From contig NZ_CAUUWA010000101.1 in assembly GCF_963548695.1 (NCBI RefSeq), positions 1 through 6,093 of the forward strand: a stretch of 6,093 nt of DNA, in the 5' to 3' direction. Position 1 is the stretch's first letter. Every line of letters begins with the position of its first letter. Below are positions 1-5,630 of this stretch, one piece after another. The notes beneath the pieces were generated by a model. The model was given only the letters and a program-made list of their open reading frames with translations. It was not told where the DNA came from and ran no database searches. The stretch comes from an uncultured Fretibacterium sp. (GTDB lineage: Bacteria > Synergistota > Synergistia > Synergistales > Aminobacteriaceae). Both the position numbers and the translations under genes were made by a program.

Positions 1-93
1 TCTCTGCTTCAGACGGGCGAACGGGTGTTGAAGAACGAGGAACCTGTGATCGCGGTCGATCGGGGACAGGGGAAGGGAGAGGGTGGCCTTTGA
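1..93 (+). CDS. 3' end of an unidentified upstream gene (partial)
   Basis: Frame 1 is open from the window edge to a TGA at 91-93 and gives the last 30 residues of a protein, beginning SLLQTGERVLKNEEPVIAVD and ending in a Gly/Lys-rich tail (GQGKGEGGL). I do not recognise the family. The case for it being real is its fit to the next gene: its TGA overlaps the TTG start of bamA (TTGA, 90-93), the typical layout of translationally coupled operon genes. Frame 3 is also open here, continuous with bamA, so a longer bamA starting outside the window cannot be strictly excluded. Frame 2 is closed by a TGA at 29-31. In related layouts the gene before bamA can be a TamB-like protein, but this short tail does not show that. 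Confidence 0.5.
   Translation, partial: SLLQTGERVLKNEEPVIAVDRGQGKGEGGL
74..82 (+). promoter_or_regulatory. Ribosome binding site of bamA, fixing a TTG start
   Basis: A purine run (AGGGAGAGG) ends 7 nt before the TTG at 90. It lies inside the 3' end of the upstream gene. It supports the non-ATG start, because no ATG or better-placed start precedes the signal peptide in this frame within the window. Confidence 0.6.
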
Positions 94-1865
94 GCTACAG
101 GCTTTTATTGGGGGCCCCGGTAAAGGGCCGGAGGCTTTTCGGGATCGCTTCGTTTGCTTGCATCTGCCTATTGGCGCTGTCCGTCGGGGCCTTTGCGGCC
201 GAGACGCCCAGGGTCGTGTCCGTCGGGGTGTCGGGGAACGAGCGTATCACGACGCAGTACATCCTTGGGGTCATCGAGACGAAGGCGGAGACCGAGCTGA
301 ACCGGGACATGCTCCAGAAGGATATCGAGGCCATATACAACCAGGGATTCTTCTCCTATGTGGACGTGGACCTTCGGCCCGAGGGCGAGGGCGTCTCGGT
401 GACCTACGCCGTCCGGGAGAATCCGGTGATCGAGTCGATCTCCTTCACGGGCAACACCATCTACACGAGCGAGGCCCTGATGAAGGAGGTCTTCTCCCAG
501 GTGGGGACGGTCTTCAACCGCGTCTTCTTCCGCAACGACCTCGACCGCATCCAGGAGCGTTACCACAAGGACGGCTACGTCATGGTGCGAATCGCGGACG
601 TGAACGTCGAGGGCGGGGACATCAAGGTCCGGATCCTGGAGCCGCGGGTGGGCGACATCGTGATCCAGGGCAACCGTAAGACCAAGACCAACGTGATCCG
701 CCGGGAGATCAAGCTGAAGGAGGGGGACCTCTTCAACGTCGTCCACTTCCGTCATCAGCTTGGAAAGTTGCAGGCCCTGGGCTATTTCGAGGACGTCAAC
801 GTGGGCTTCGACGCCCCCGAGGGGCAGGACGAAGTGGTGGACCTGATCCTGACCGTCAAGGAGAAGAAGACGGCCTCCATCGGGTTGAACCTGGCCTATG
901 GGACGGAGAGCGGGATAAGCGGCGGTCTGACCTACAGCGACACGAACCTGATGGGACGGGGTTACAACCTGGAGGTCGGGTTCGACGAGGGGGACGAGGC
1001 CAGCTACTGGGCCACGTTCTCCAGCCCCTACATGGACAGGAGCACCTACGCCTGGCGCGTGGGGGTGCGCTACAACACCTACGACGACCGCTACTACTAT
1101 TACAGGGGCAAGAGGCAGTTCGAGTTCGACGAGAGGAGCCTGAACGTCTATGCGGGCCTGGGGAAGAAGTTCGGGCGCAAGGAGGATTGGAGCTGGTTCC
1201 TCACGCTGCGGCGCACGGATACCTCCTATTCGGACGTGCACAACACCGTTCCCGGCTACATCGACGACCTGACGATGTGGGAGGGCGTGAACATGACCGC
1301 GGAGCTCCAGTTCACGCTGGACAAGCGCGATCCCTACCTTCCTTACAGCAAGGGGCTGATCTGGGAGACGACCTTCGAGCAGGCCGCGAAGGTCCTAGGC
1401 GGGGAGTTCGATTACCTGAAGTACTGGACGCAGCTGCGCTATTACCTTCCGCTCAACCGCTTCGTCGATGGGATCTTCGATATCGACAACCTCTGGACGG
1501 AGGACTCCCCCATCCTGTTGGCCGCACGCCTGAGGATAGGGTCGTCCACGGTGGACGAGCTGCCCGCCTTCGCGCGCTATTCCCTGGGCGGAATGAACTC
1601 GCTTCGCGGCTACGACAGCCGTTCGTTCGAGGGCAGCAACGTTATTCTGGGCAACTTCGAGATTCGGGTGCCCGTGCACAAGAACTTCACCCTCGTGGGC
1701 TTCTACGACGTCGGCAACGCGGACAGCAGCATGGACTGGGGCGACCTCCACGACGACTACGGCCTGGGGATCCGCGTGAAGACCCCGTTCGGCAACCTGC
1801 GTCTGGACTACGCCCATGGTGATGATGAGGACAAGACCTATTTCGGCTTCGGGGAGATGTTCTAG
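90..1865 (+). CDS. bamA: BamA-type Omp85 outer-membrane protein assembly factor, three POTRA domains
   Basis: This is a 591-residue outer-membrane beta-barrel protein that folds and inserts other barrel proteins. Residues 1-37 form a signal peptide: basic n-region (R4, K12, R14, R15), hydrophobic core 16-33, likely cleavage near AFAA|ETP. Three POTRA repeats follow at about 41-112, 113-186 and 187-260, each with a conserved Gly-Asn turn (SGNERI, TGNTIY, QGNRKT) and a GFF/GY/GYF helix end. The barrel spans about 262-591. It contains the Omp85 loop-6 motif as LRGY (505-508, usual form (V/I)RG(F/Y)) and ends in the terminal Phe of the beta-signal. E. coli BamA has about 810 residues and five POTRAs. 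Three POTRAs in under 600 residues also matches TamA, so TamA is the main alternative; position directly before the lpx genes favours BamA. The TTG start has a Shine-Dalgarno site at 74-82 and overlaps the upstream stop. Confidence 0.93.
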   Translation: MSYRLLLGAPVKGRRLFGIASFACICLLALSVGAFAAETPRVVSVGVSGNERITTQYILGVIETKAETELNRDMLQKDIEAIYNQGFFSYVDVDLRPEGEGVSVTYAVRENPVIESISFTGNTIYTSEALMKEVFSQVGTVFNRVFFRNDLDRIQERYHKDGYVMVRIADVNVEGGDIKVRILEPRVGDIVIQGNRKTKTNVIRREIKLKEGDLFNVVHFRHQLGKLQALGYFEDVNVGFDAPEGQDEVVDLILTVKEKKTASIGLNLAYGTESGISGGLTYSDTNLMGRGYNLEVGFDEGDEASYWATFSSPYMDRSTYAWRVGVRYNTYDDRYYYYRGKRQFEFDERSLNVYAGLGKKFGRKEDWSWFLTLRRTDTSYSDVHNTVPGYIDDLTMWEGVNMTAELQFTLDKRDPYLPYSKGLIWETTFEQAAKVLGGEFDYLKYWTQLRYYLPLNRFVDGIFDIDNLWTEDSPILLAARLRIGSSTVDELPAFARYSLGGMNSLRGYDSRSFEGSNVILGNFEIRVPVHKNFTLVGFYDVGNADSSMDWGDLHDDYGLGIRVKTPFGNLRLDYAHGDDEDKTYFGFGEMF

Positions 1866-3168
1866 GGAAGGGAGACTCGGGGAAGGAAGACTCAGAGAAG
1901 GAAGACGCTTCGGGAAGGCCGCGGCGCTCCTTTTGAGGATTGCAGCCTTTTTCCTGGCCCTTTCCGCCGTGCCCTGCGCTGCACTGACGGTCTCGGGGCT
2001 TCCCGATTGGCTCGAGCCCCCCGTCCTGAGGAGCCTGGAGGCCGTGTGGGGCGAGATCCCAGATGCCCCCGGCGTGGACAGGACGGGGACGCTCTCGGTC
2101 GTCGCTGCGCGCCTGTTTGCGGGGTACCGTGTCGTCGTCTCGCCGGGGCCCGATGGGCCCGCGGTGTCCTTCAAGCGGGAGGGGACGACGCACTGGAGCG
2201 TTCGGGTCTCGCTACCGGAGCTGAGGAAACCCGTGCTCGAGTGGTTTGGCTCGGATATTCAGGGCCTGGACGGCGAGGTCGCCTCCCTGCTGGCGGCCCT
2301 GCCCTCCGAGGCGCTCTCCTGGGCGGACGTCGCCCTGAGGCGTCGGATAGGCGAGATCCTGGAACGGCGCCTGCCGGGGTGGGACTTTTCGGCGCAGGTC
2401 GCCCTCGAGGGGAAGGAGGAGGGGGCCGAGGCCGTACTCACGCTTTCCTTCCGTCCCCGGCAGCCCCTGGTGCTGGCCATAACCCCCTCGCTCTATTCCG
2501 CGACGATGCCCGTCATGTTCCAGTCCGATCTCGAGGCCAAGCTGGTCCCTGGGCTCTCCCCCCTGATCGCCCTTCCCGTCGAATGGGTGGCGCGCCACAG
2601 GGACCGGGTCGAGGCCCTGGCCCGAGAGTTTCTCGAGGACCGGAACTCCGTGTCGAACCTGAGGGCTCGGGTGGAGGTCACCTTCGTCCCCGGACCCGTC
2701 TCCAGAATGGATGCCCTTGTGGACAGCGACCGGCTTCTCTTCCAGGTGTGGGTTGCGGCCTATGCCGGCATCGAGGGGCGCTATCCCGAGGCGGGGCTGT
2801 TTCTGGGATGGAACACCGCGCACTTTACGGGGGTGGACCTCGAACTCTACGGCGAGGCCGTGGTGGACCTGGAGGACTTCGGACTGACGCGCCGCCTGGG
2901 GGTGCGTTTCTGCCCCATTGGGGACCTTCGGGTGGGGATGGAGGTCGAGTGGCCGGAGGAACGGTGGTTCTATCGGGTGCTCTGGGACCCCCACCGGGTC
3001 CGAAGGCCCTATCTCTGGTGGCGCCACGCCCCCGGGTGGGGGCACGAGGCCTCGCTGGGCTATCGCTTCAACGAACACCTGTCCGTCGAGATCCATTACA
3101 GCGGAGGGTGTGAGGACCGAGGGGAAAAAGAGGAAAAGCTGGGCCTGAGAGGGGTTCTTTCCCTGTAA
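1816..3168 (+). CDS. Exported protein of unknown function between bamA and lpxD
   Basis: I do not recognise this family. The longest reading is 450 residues from ATG 1816, overlapping bamA by 50 nt; ATG 1822 and 1825 are equivalent options. None has a clear Shine-Dalgarno site. TTG 1933 is the only usual start codon after the bamA stop and before the signal peptide core. It gives a 411-residue protein with a compact signal peptide (MRIAAFFLALSAVPCAA|LTVSG), but the nearest purine run is about 14 nt away. Sequence from 1933 on is securely coding. Numbered from 1816, residues 38-56 are the export signal; Cys54 is preceded by Pro, so there is no good lipobox. Residues 57-300 are mixed helix and strand, with a helical stretch near 165-187. 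Residues 305-450 alternate hydrophobic and polar residues, rich in Trp/Tyr, as in beta-barrel or beta-sheet envelope proteins, and end in GVLSL. Many diderms have skp/ompH here, but this is not Skp-like: too long and not a helical coiled coil. The context suggests an envelope biogenesis role; that is inference. Confidence 0.8.
   Translation: MVMMRTRPISASGRCSREGRLGEGRLREGRRFGKAAALLLRIAAFFLALSAVPCAALTVSGLPDWLEPPVLRSLEAVWGEIPDAPGVDRTGTLSVVAARLFAGYRVVVSPGPDGPAVSFKREGTTHWSVRVSLPELRKPVLEWFGSDIQGLDGEVASLLAALPSEALSWADVALRRRIGEILERRLPGWDFSAQVALEGKEEGAEAVLTLSFRPRQPLVLAITPSLYSATMPVMFQSDLEAKLVPGLSPLIALPVEWVARHRDRVEALAREFLEDRNSVSNLRARVEVTFVPGPVSRMDALVDSDRLLFQVWVAAYAGIEGRYPEAGLFLGWNTAHFTGVDLELYGEAVVDLEDFGLTRRLGVRFCPIGDLRVGMEVEWPEERWFYRVLWDPHRVRRPYLWWRHAPGWGHEASLGYRFNEHLSVEIHYSGGCEDRGEKEEKLGLRGVLSL
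1864..1908 (+). repeat. Three tandem degenerate 15-nt units after bamA
   Basis: The units are AGGGAAGGGAGACTC (1864-1878), GGGGAAGGAAGACTC (1879-1893) and AGAGAAGGAAGACGC (1894-1908). Units 1 and 2 differ at 2 positions and units 2 and 3 at 3. The array begins on the bamA stop codon. In the frame of the downstream gene it encodes REGRL, GEGRL, REGRR with no stop, and two of the five changes are synonymous there. The strand is very purine-rich and each unit carries Shine-Dalgarno-like GGAAGG, so it could be a ribosome loading region or an arginine-rich N-terminal coding segment. Confidence 0.75.
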
Positions 3169-3183
3169 CCCGGCCAGATGGAA

Positions 3184-3192
3184 AGAGGGAGG
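3184..3192 (+). promoter_or_regulatory. Ribosome binding site of lpxD, selecting ATG 3196
   Basis: AGAGGGAGG lies just before ATG 3196; its GAGG at 3185-3188 is 7 nt from the start. An in-frame ATG at 3178 has no such site upstream, and the site would fall inside the coding sequence if 3178 were used. Confidence 0.7.
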
Positions 3193-3195
3193 ACC

Positions 3196-4233
3196 ATGGA
3201 GATAACTCTGGACGCCCTGGGCAAGAGGCTGGACATGGAGGTGCTTGGGGACGGAACGCACGTCGTGTGCGCCGTCTCCTCGCCGGACGATGTCCGGGAG
3301 GATGCCCTCTGCGTCGTCTGGGACGAACGACTGCAGCTGCCCGAAGGGGTTCCGGTGCTGGCGCCCAGGGACGCGTTCGGGCCCGGACGCGACGGCCTCG
3401 TCTCGGAGCGGCCCAGGGAGGCCCTGCCCCGCCTGCTGTCCCTTTTTGCCCCGCCCGTCCCCGAGCTGCGGGGGATCCATCCCACCGCGGTCGTCGCGGA
3501 GGACGCCGTGGTGGACGCCGGGGCCTGGGTAGGGCCCCTCGCCGTGGTGGGACCCGGCTCGATCATCGGCTCGGGATGCCGGATCGGCTCCGGGGCCTGT
3601 ATCGGGTCGGACTGCCGGGTGGGCGACGGAACCCTCGTCGAGCCCCGCGCCGTCCTCTTGGACAGGACGCGCGTCGGCAGGAACTGCATCCTGCACTCCG
3701 GGTGCGTGCTGGGCTGCGACGGGTTCGGCTTCCTGCCCTCCCCCGAGGGGCCGGTGAAGATTCCTCAGATCGGGGGGGTCGTGATTGGCGACGACGTCGA
3801 GATCGGGGCCTGCACCACGGTGGACCGGGGCACGATCGGGGACACGGTGGTCGGCGACGGGGCCAAGATCGACAATCACGTGCAGATCGGGCACAATGTG
3901 CGCATCGGCCGCTTCTGCATCGTCTGTTCCATGTCCGGGATCGCCGGGAGCTCCGTCCTCGAGGATGGGGTGACGCTCTCCGTCCAGGCCGGGGTGACCG
4001 ACCACGTGAGGATCGGCAAGGGAGCCGTCCTGGCCGCGCGCAGCGGCGTGACGAACGACATCCCCGCCGGGGCCGTGATGTCCGGCTTCCCGGCCCGGCC
4101 TCACGGCTTGGCCAAACGCGCCCAGATGCTGGCCGCGGAGCTGCCGGAGCTCTTCAAACGGCTGCGCCGGCTGGAGCGGGCCCTGAAGAACGGGGGCGTC
4201 GGAAACCGCGGGGAGGAAGACGATGGCCGTTGA
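3196..4233 (+). CDS. lpxD: UDP-3-O-acyl-glucosamine N-acyltransferase LpxD
   Basis: LpxD transfers a 3-hydroxyacyl chain from acyl carrier protein to the free 2-amine of UDP-3-O-acyl-glucosamine, the third step of lipid A synthesis, in the cytoplasm. The 345-residue product matches the usual length (E. coli 341). Residues 1-90 form the small N-terminal uridine-binding domain (MEITLDALGKRL, then GDG at 18-20). About 94-300 is a left-handed beta-helix of hexapeptide repeats (for example VGDGTLVEP, IGDDVEIGA). The GFGF segment sits at 176-179, and the catalytic His is H233 in IGHN (E. coli H239). H270 in TDHV matches E. coli H276. The end (about 312-332) is the charged helical extension of LpxD trimers. 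ATG 3196 was chosen over ATG 3178 because it has a Shine-Dalgarno site and fits the family N-terminus. The gene lies 27 nt after the unknown gene and overlaps lpxC by 11 nt. Confidence 0.96.
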   Translation: MEITLDALGKRLDMEVLGDGTHVVCAVSSPDDVREDALCVVWDERLQLPEGVPVLAPRDAFGPGRDGLVSERPREALPRLLSLFAPPVPELRGIHPTAVVAEDAVVDAGAWVGPLAVVGPGSIIGSGCRIGSGACIGSDCRVGDGTLVEPRAVLLDRTRVGRNCILHSGCVLGCDGFGFLPSPEGPVKIPQIGGVVIGDDVEIGACTTVDRGTIGDTVVGDGAKIDNHVQIGHNVRIGRFCIVCSMSGIAGSSVLEDGVTLSVQAGVTDHVRIGKGAVLAARSGVTNDIPAGAVMSGFPARPHGLAKRAQMLAAELPELFKRLRRLERALKNGGVGNRGEEDDGR

Positions 4234-5077
4234 GAGGAGCTCCGAGCCTTTTTCCTTTCGCCGCCTGACGGAGGGCTTTTCGCTGCGCGGGGTCGGGCTG
4301 CATTCCGGCCAGGACTGTGTCCTGACCGTCGAGCCCTGCGACGGTGGGCCGCTTCTGCGGCACGAGGGCGCGGAGGTGCCGCTGAGCCGACTGGGGCTCG
4401 TCGGGACGGGGCGGGGGTCGGACTACGTGTTTCCGGACGGACACCGCGTCAGGACCTGCGAGCACGTGTTGTCGGCCCTGGTCGGGCTGGGGACGTGGGG
4501 TGTCCGGATGACGGTGGAGGGGCCCGAGATGCCCGCCTTGGACGGGTGCGCGCAGCGGATGGCGGAGTGCGTTATGGACCATTCGGAGCCCTGTGGGGTG
4601 GGGCCGGAGCCCTTCGCCCTGGCCGTGCCGCTCCGCGTCGGGGACGAGTCCCGGTTCGTCGCGGCCTTCCCGTCCTCCAGGTTCTGCGTCACCTGCGTCG
4701 TGCGCTACGAGTCCCCCCTGATCGGGACGCAGATGCTGGACCTGGCCCTCGAGCCGGGGGCCTATCTGGAGCAGGTCGCACGGGCCCGGACCTTCGCGAT
4801 GGAGGCGGAGCTCGAGGCCCTCAGGGCCCAGGGTATGGCGTTGGGCGGGTCGCTGGAGAACGCCGTCCTCGTTGGATCGGGCGGGATACGGGCCTCGGGG
4901 GGGCTGCGGTGGCCCGACGAGTTCGTGCGCCACAAGGCGCTGGACCTGATCGGGGACTTGGCCGCCGTCGGCCGTCCGTTGTGCTCTCACGTCGTTGCGG
5001 TCCGGGCGGGGCACGAGCTGCACCTGCGTCTGGCGGAGCGTCTGCGCGCCCTGTCGGGCGGACATCGGGGGGCATGA
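4223..5077 (+). CDS. lpxC: UDP-3-O-acyl-N-acetylglucosamine deacetylase LpxC
   Basis: LpxC is the cytoplasmic zinc amidase that removes the acetyl group from UDP-3-O-acyl-GlcNAc, the committed step of lipid A synthesis. All hallmark residues are visible, with E. coli numbers in brackets: G24-V-G-L-H27 of the N-terminal motif; E80 and H81 in CEHVLSAL (E78, the catalytic base, and zinc ligand H79); T190 in ARTF (T191); H237, K238 and D241 in RHKALD (zinc ligands H238 and D242, plus K239); and H264 in AGHELH (H265). The enzyme therefore looks active. At 284 residues it is shorter than E. coli LpxC (305), mainly because it stops soon after the last helix. ATG 4223 has GGAGG (4212-4216) 6 nt upstream, within the lpxD 3' end, and overlaps lpxD by 11 nt, indicating coupling. 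It is a separate protein, not the LpxC-FabZ fusion found in Bacteroidetes. Confidence 0.96.
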   Translation: MAVERSSEPFSFRRLTEGFSLRGVGLHSGQDCVLTVEPCDGGPLLRHEGAEVPLSRLGLVGTGRGSDYVFPDGHRVRTCEHVLSALVGLGTWGVRMTVEGPEMPALDGCAQRMAECVMDHSEPCGVGPEPFALAVPLRVGDESRFVAAFPSSRFCVTCVVRYESPLIGTQMLDLALEPGAYLEQVARARTFAMEAELEALRAQGMALGGSLENAVLVGSGGIRASGGLRWPDEFVRHKALDLIGDLAAVGRPLCSHVVAVRAGHELHLRLAERLRALSGGHRGA

Positions 5078-5181
5078 CCTCGATCGGCACGACTTCAACC
5101 GGCACGGCTTCGATCGGGCCGTGGCCCAAATCTTTTTCGCTTCTTTCGGAGGGACGTCCATGGACATTCTGGAGATCATGA
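5074..5181 (+). CDS. Possible 35-codon ORF bridging lpxC and fabZ
   Basis: An ATG at 5074 overlaps the lpxC stop as ATGA (5074-5077) and opens a 35-codon frame that ends at TGA 5179-5181, 22 nt inside fabZ. It would encode the repeats TSIGT, TSTGT, ASIGP and then a short tail with Trp and Phe, ending FWRS. A G-run (5067-5072) just before the ATG is a poor ribosome site, but ribosomes finishing lpxC could restart here and be delivered to fabZ. No family is recognised and the product may not be made; chance is a real alternative in such GC-rich sequence. Confidence 0.2.
   Translation: MTSIGTTSTGTASIGPWPKSFSLLSEGRPWTFWRS
5077..5121 (+). repeat. Three tandem degenerate 15-nt units after lpxC
   Basis: The units are ACCTCGATCGGCACG (5077-5091), ACTTCAACCGGCACG (5092-5106) and GCTTCGATCGGGCCG (5107-5121). 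Units 1 and 2 match at 12 of 15 positions, units 1 and 3 at 11. The preceding 15 nt (5062-5076, ACATCGGGGGGCATG, the end of lpxC) match unit 1 at 10 of 15, so the array may have grown from the lpxC 3' end. The sequence is unrelated to the array after bamA but has the same unit length and copy number. Because 15 is a multiple of three, no frame is shifted by copy-number change. Confidence 0.7.
5116..5138 (+). terminator. Weak terminator- or attenuator-like hairpin with T tract before fabZ
   Basis: GGGC (5116-5119) can pair with GCCC (5124-5127) around a CGTG loop, followed after AAA by TCTTTTT (5131-5137 region). The stem has only four perfect G-C pairs, so efficient termination is doubtful. 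The T-rich stretch up to 5147 stands out from its GC-rich surroundings. It may cause pausing or partial attenuation, or simply keep the fabZ ribosome site unstructured. Confidence 0.2.
5148..5153 (+). promoter_or_regulatory. Ribosome binding site of fabZ, selecting ATG 5160
   Basis: GGAGGG lies 6 nt before ATG 5160, downstream of a T-rich unstructured stretch. It decides the fabZ start, because the same frame is open upstream to 4995 with alternative TTG/GTG starts inside lpxC. Confidence 0.75.
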
Positions 5182-5630
5182 AGATCCTGCGGCACCGCTA
5201 TCCTTTCCTGATGGTGGACCGCATCACGGAGTACAGCGACAGCCACGTCGTGGGCTACAAGAACGTCACCATCAACGAGCCCTTTTTCCAGGGGCATTTC
5301 CCCGGAGAGCCCGTCATGCCCGGCGTGCTGATCCTGGAGTCCATGGGGCAGGTGGCCTCCGTCATGGTGGCGGTCCGGCTGGGCGAGGAGCAGAAGGACA
5401 AGATCGCCTTCCTGGCCGGGGTCGACAAAGCACGCTTCCGCAGGCCGGTTCGTCCCGGGGACAGGCTCGTCACCAGGGCCGAGCTCACGCGCCTGAGGGG
5501 CACGATTGGAAAGGCAAAAGTGACGGGATTCGTCGAGGACGAGGTCGCGGCGGAGGGGGAGTTCATCTTCATGGTAGCCTCGACGCTCGAGAGGACGAAG
5601 GGGGCCGGGAAAGAGGAGGCGGAAAAATGA
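5160..5630 (+). CDS. fabZ: 3-hydroxyacyl-ACP dehydratase FabZ
   Basis: FabZ removes water from 3-hydroxyacyl-ACP to give trans-2-enoyl-ACP in type II fatty acid synthesis, in the cytoplasm. It competes with LpxA and LpxD for 3-hydroxyacyl-ACP, which explains its place in a lipid A operon. The 156-residue product has the single hot-dog fold expected. It opens with the family N-terminus (MDILEIMKILRHRYPFLMVD), followed by the active-site segment GHFPGEPVMPGVLILESMGQ at 45-64. The catalytic pair is H46 and E60 (E. coli H54 and E68). The Arg/Pro-rich KARFRRPVRPGD loop (90-101) is also typical. The tail (about 144-156) is charged and probably disordered. ATG 5160 was chosen for its ribosome site and exact fit to the family start. 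It follows lpxC after 82 nt, the longest clear gap in the operon, and its TGA overlaps the lpxA ATG. Confidence 0.97.
   Translation: MDILEIMKILRHRYPFLMVDRITEYSDSHVVGYKNVTINEPFFQGHFPGEPVMPGVLILESMGQVASVMVAVRLGEEQKDKIAFLAGVDKARFRRPVRPGDRLVTRAELTRLRGTIGKAKVTGFVEDEVAAEGEFIFMVASTLERTKGAGKEEAEK

Noticed and set aside
168..1241. 357-codon minus-strand open frame opposite bamA
   Set aside because: It is antisense to an unmistakable Omp85 gene, with Val/His/Leu-rich filler composition and no recognisable motif; a GC-rich shadow.
3178..3195. lpxD start at ATG 3178
   Set aside because: No Shine-Dalgarno site precedes it, and the extra residues MERGRT are outside the normal LpxD N-terminus; they are the translated ribosome site of ATG 3196.
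3169..3195. Terminator or promoter between the unknown gene and lpxD
   Set aside because: The 27-nt gap holds only the lpxD ribosome site, with no hairpin, T tract or promoter-like boxes.
2212..4104. 630-codon open frame on the minus strand, opposite the unknown gene and lpxD
   Set aside because: It lies antisense to lpxD and the unknown gene; its product is a low-complexity Gly/Pro/His/Asp-rich sequence with no domain. Such long antisense frames are expected in GC-rich coding DNA.
5077..5121. CRISPR-like array
   Set aside because: The 15-nt units are directly adjacent with no spacers, degenerate, and only three in number; there are no cas genes.
4995..5159. N-terminal extension of fabZ into lpxC, or an LpxC-FabZ fusion
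   Set aside because: The fabZ frame is open upstream to a TTG at 4995, but lpxC is in a different frame and has its own stop. ATG 5160 has a good ribosome site and matches the conserved FabZ N-terminus.
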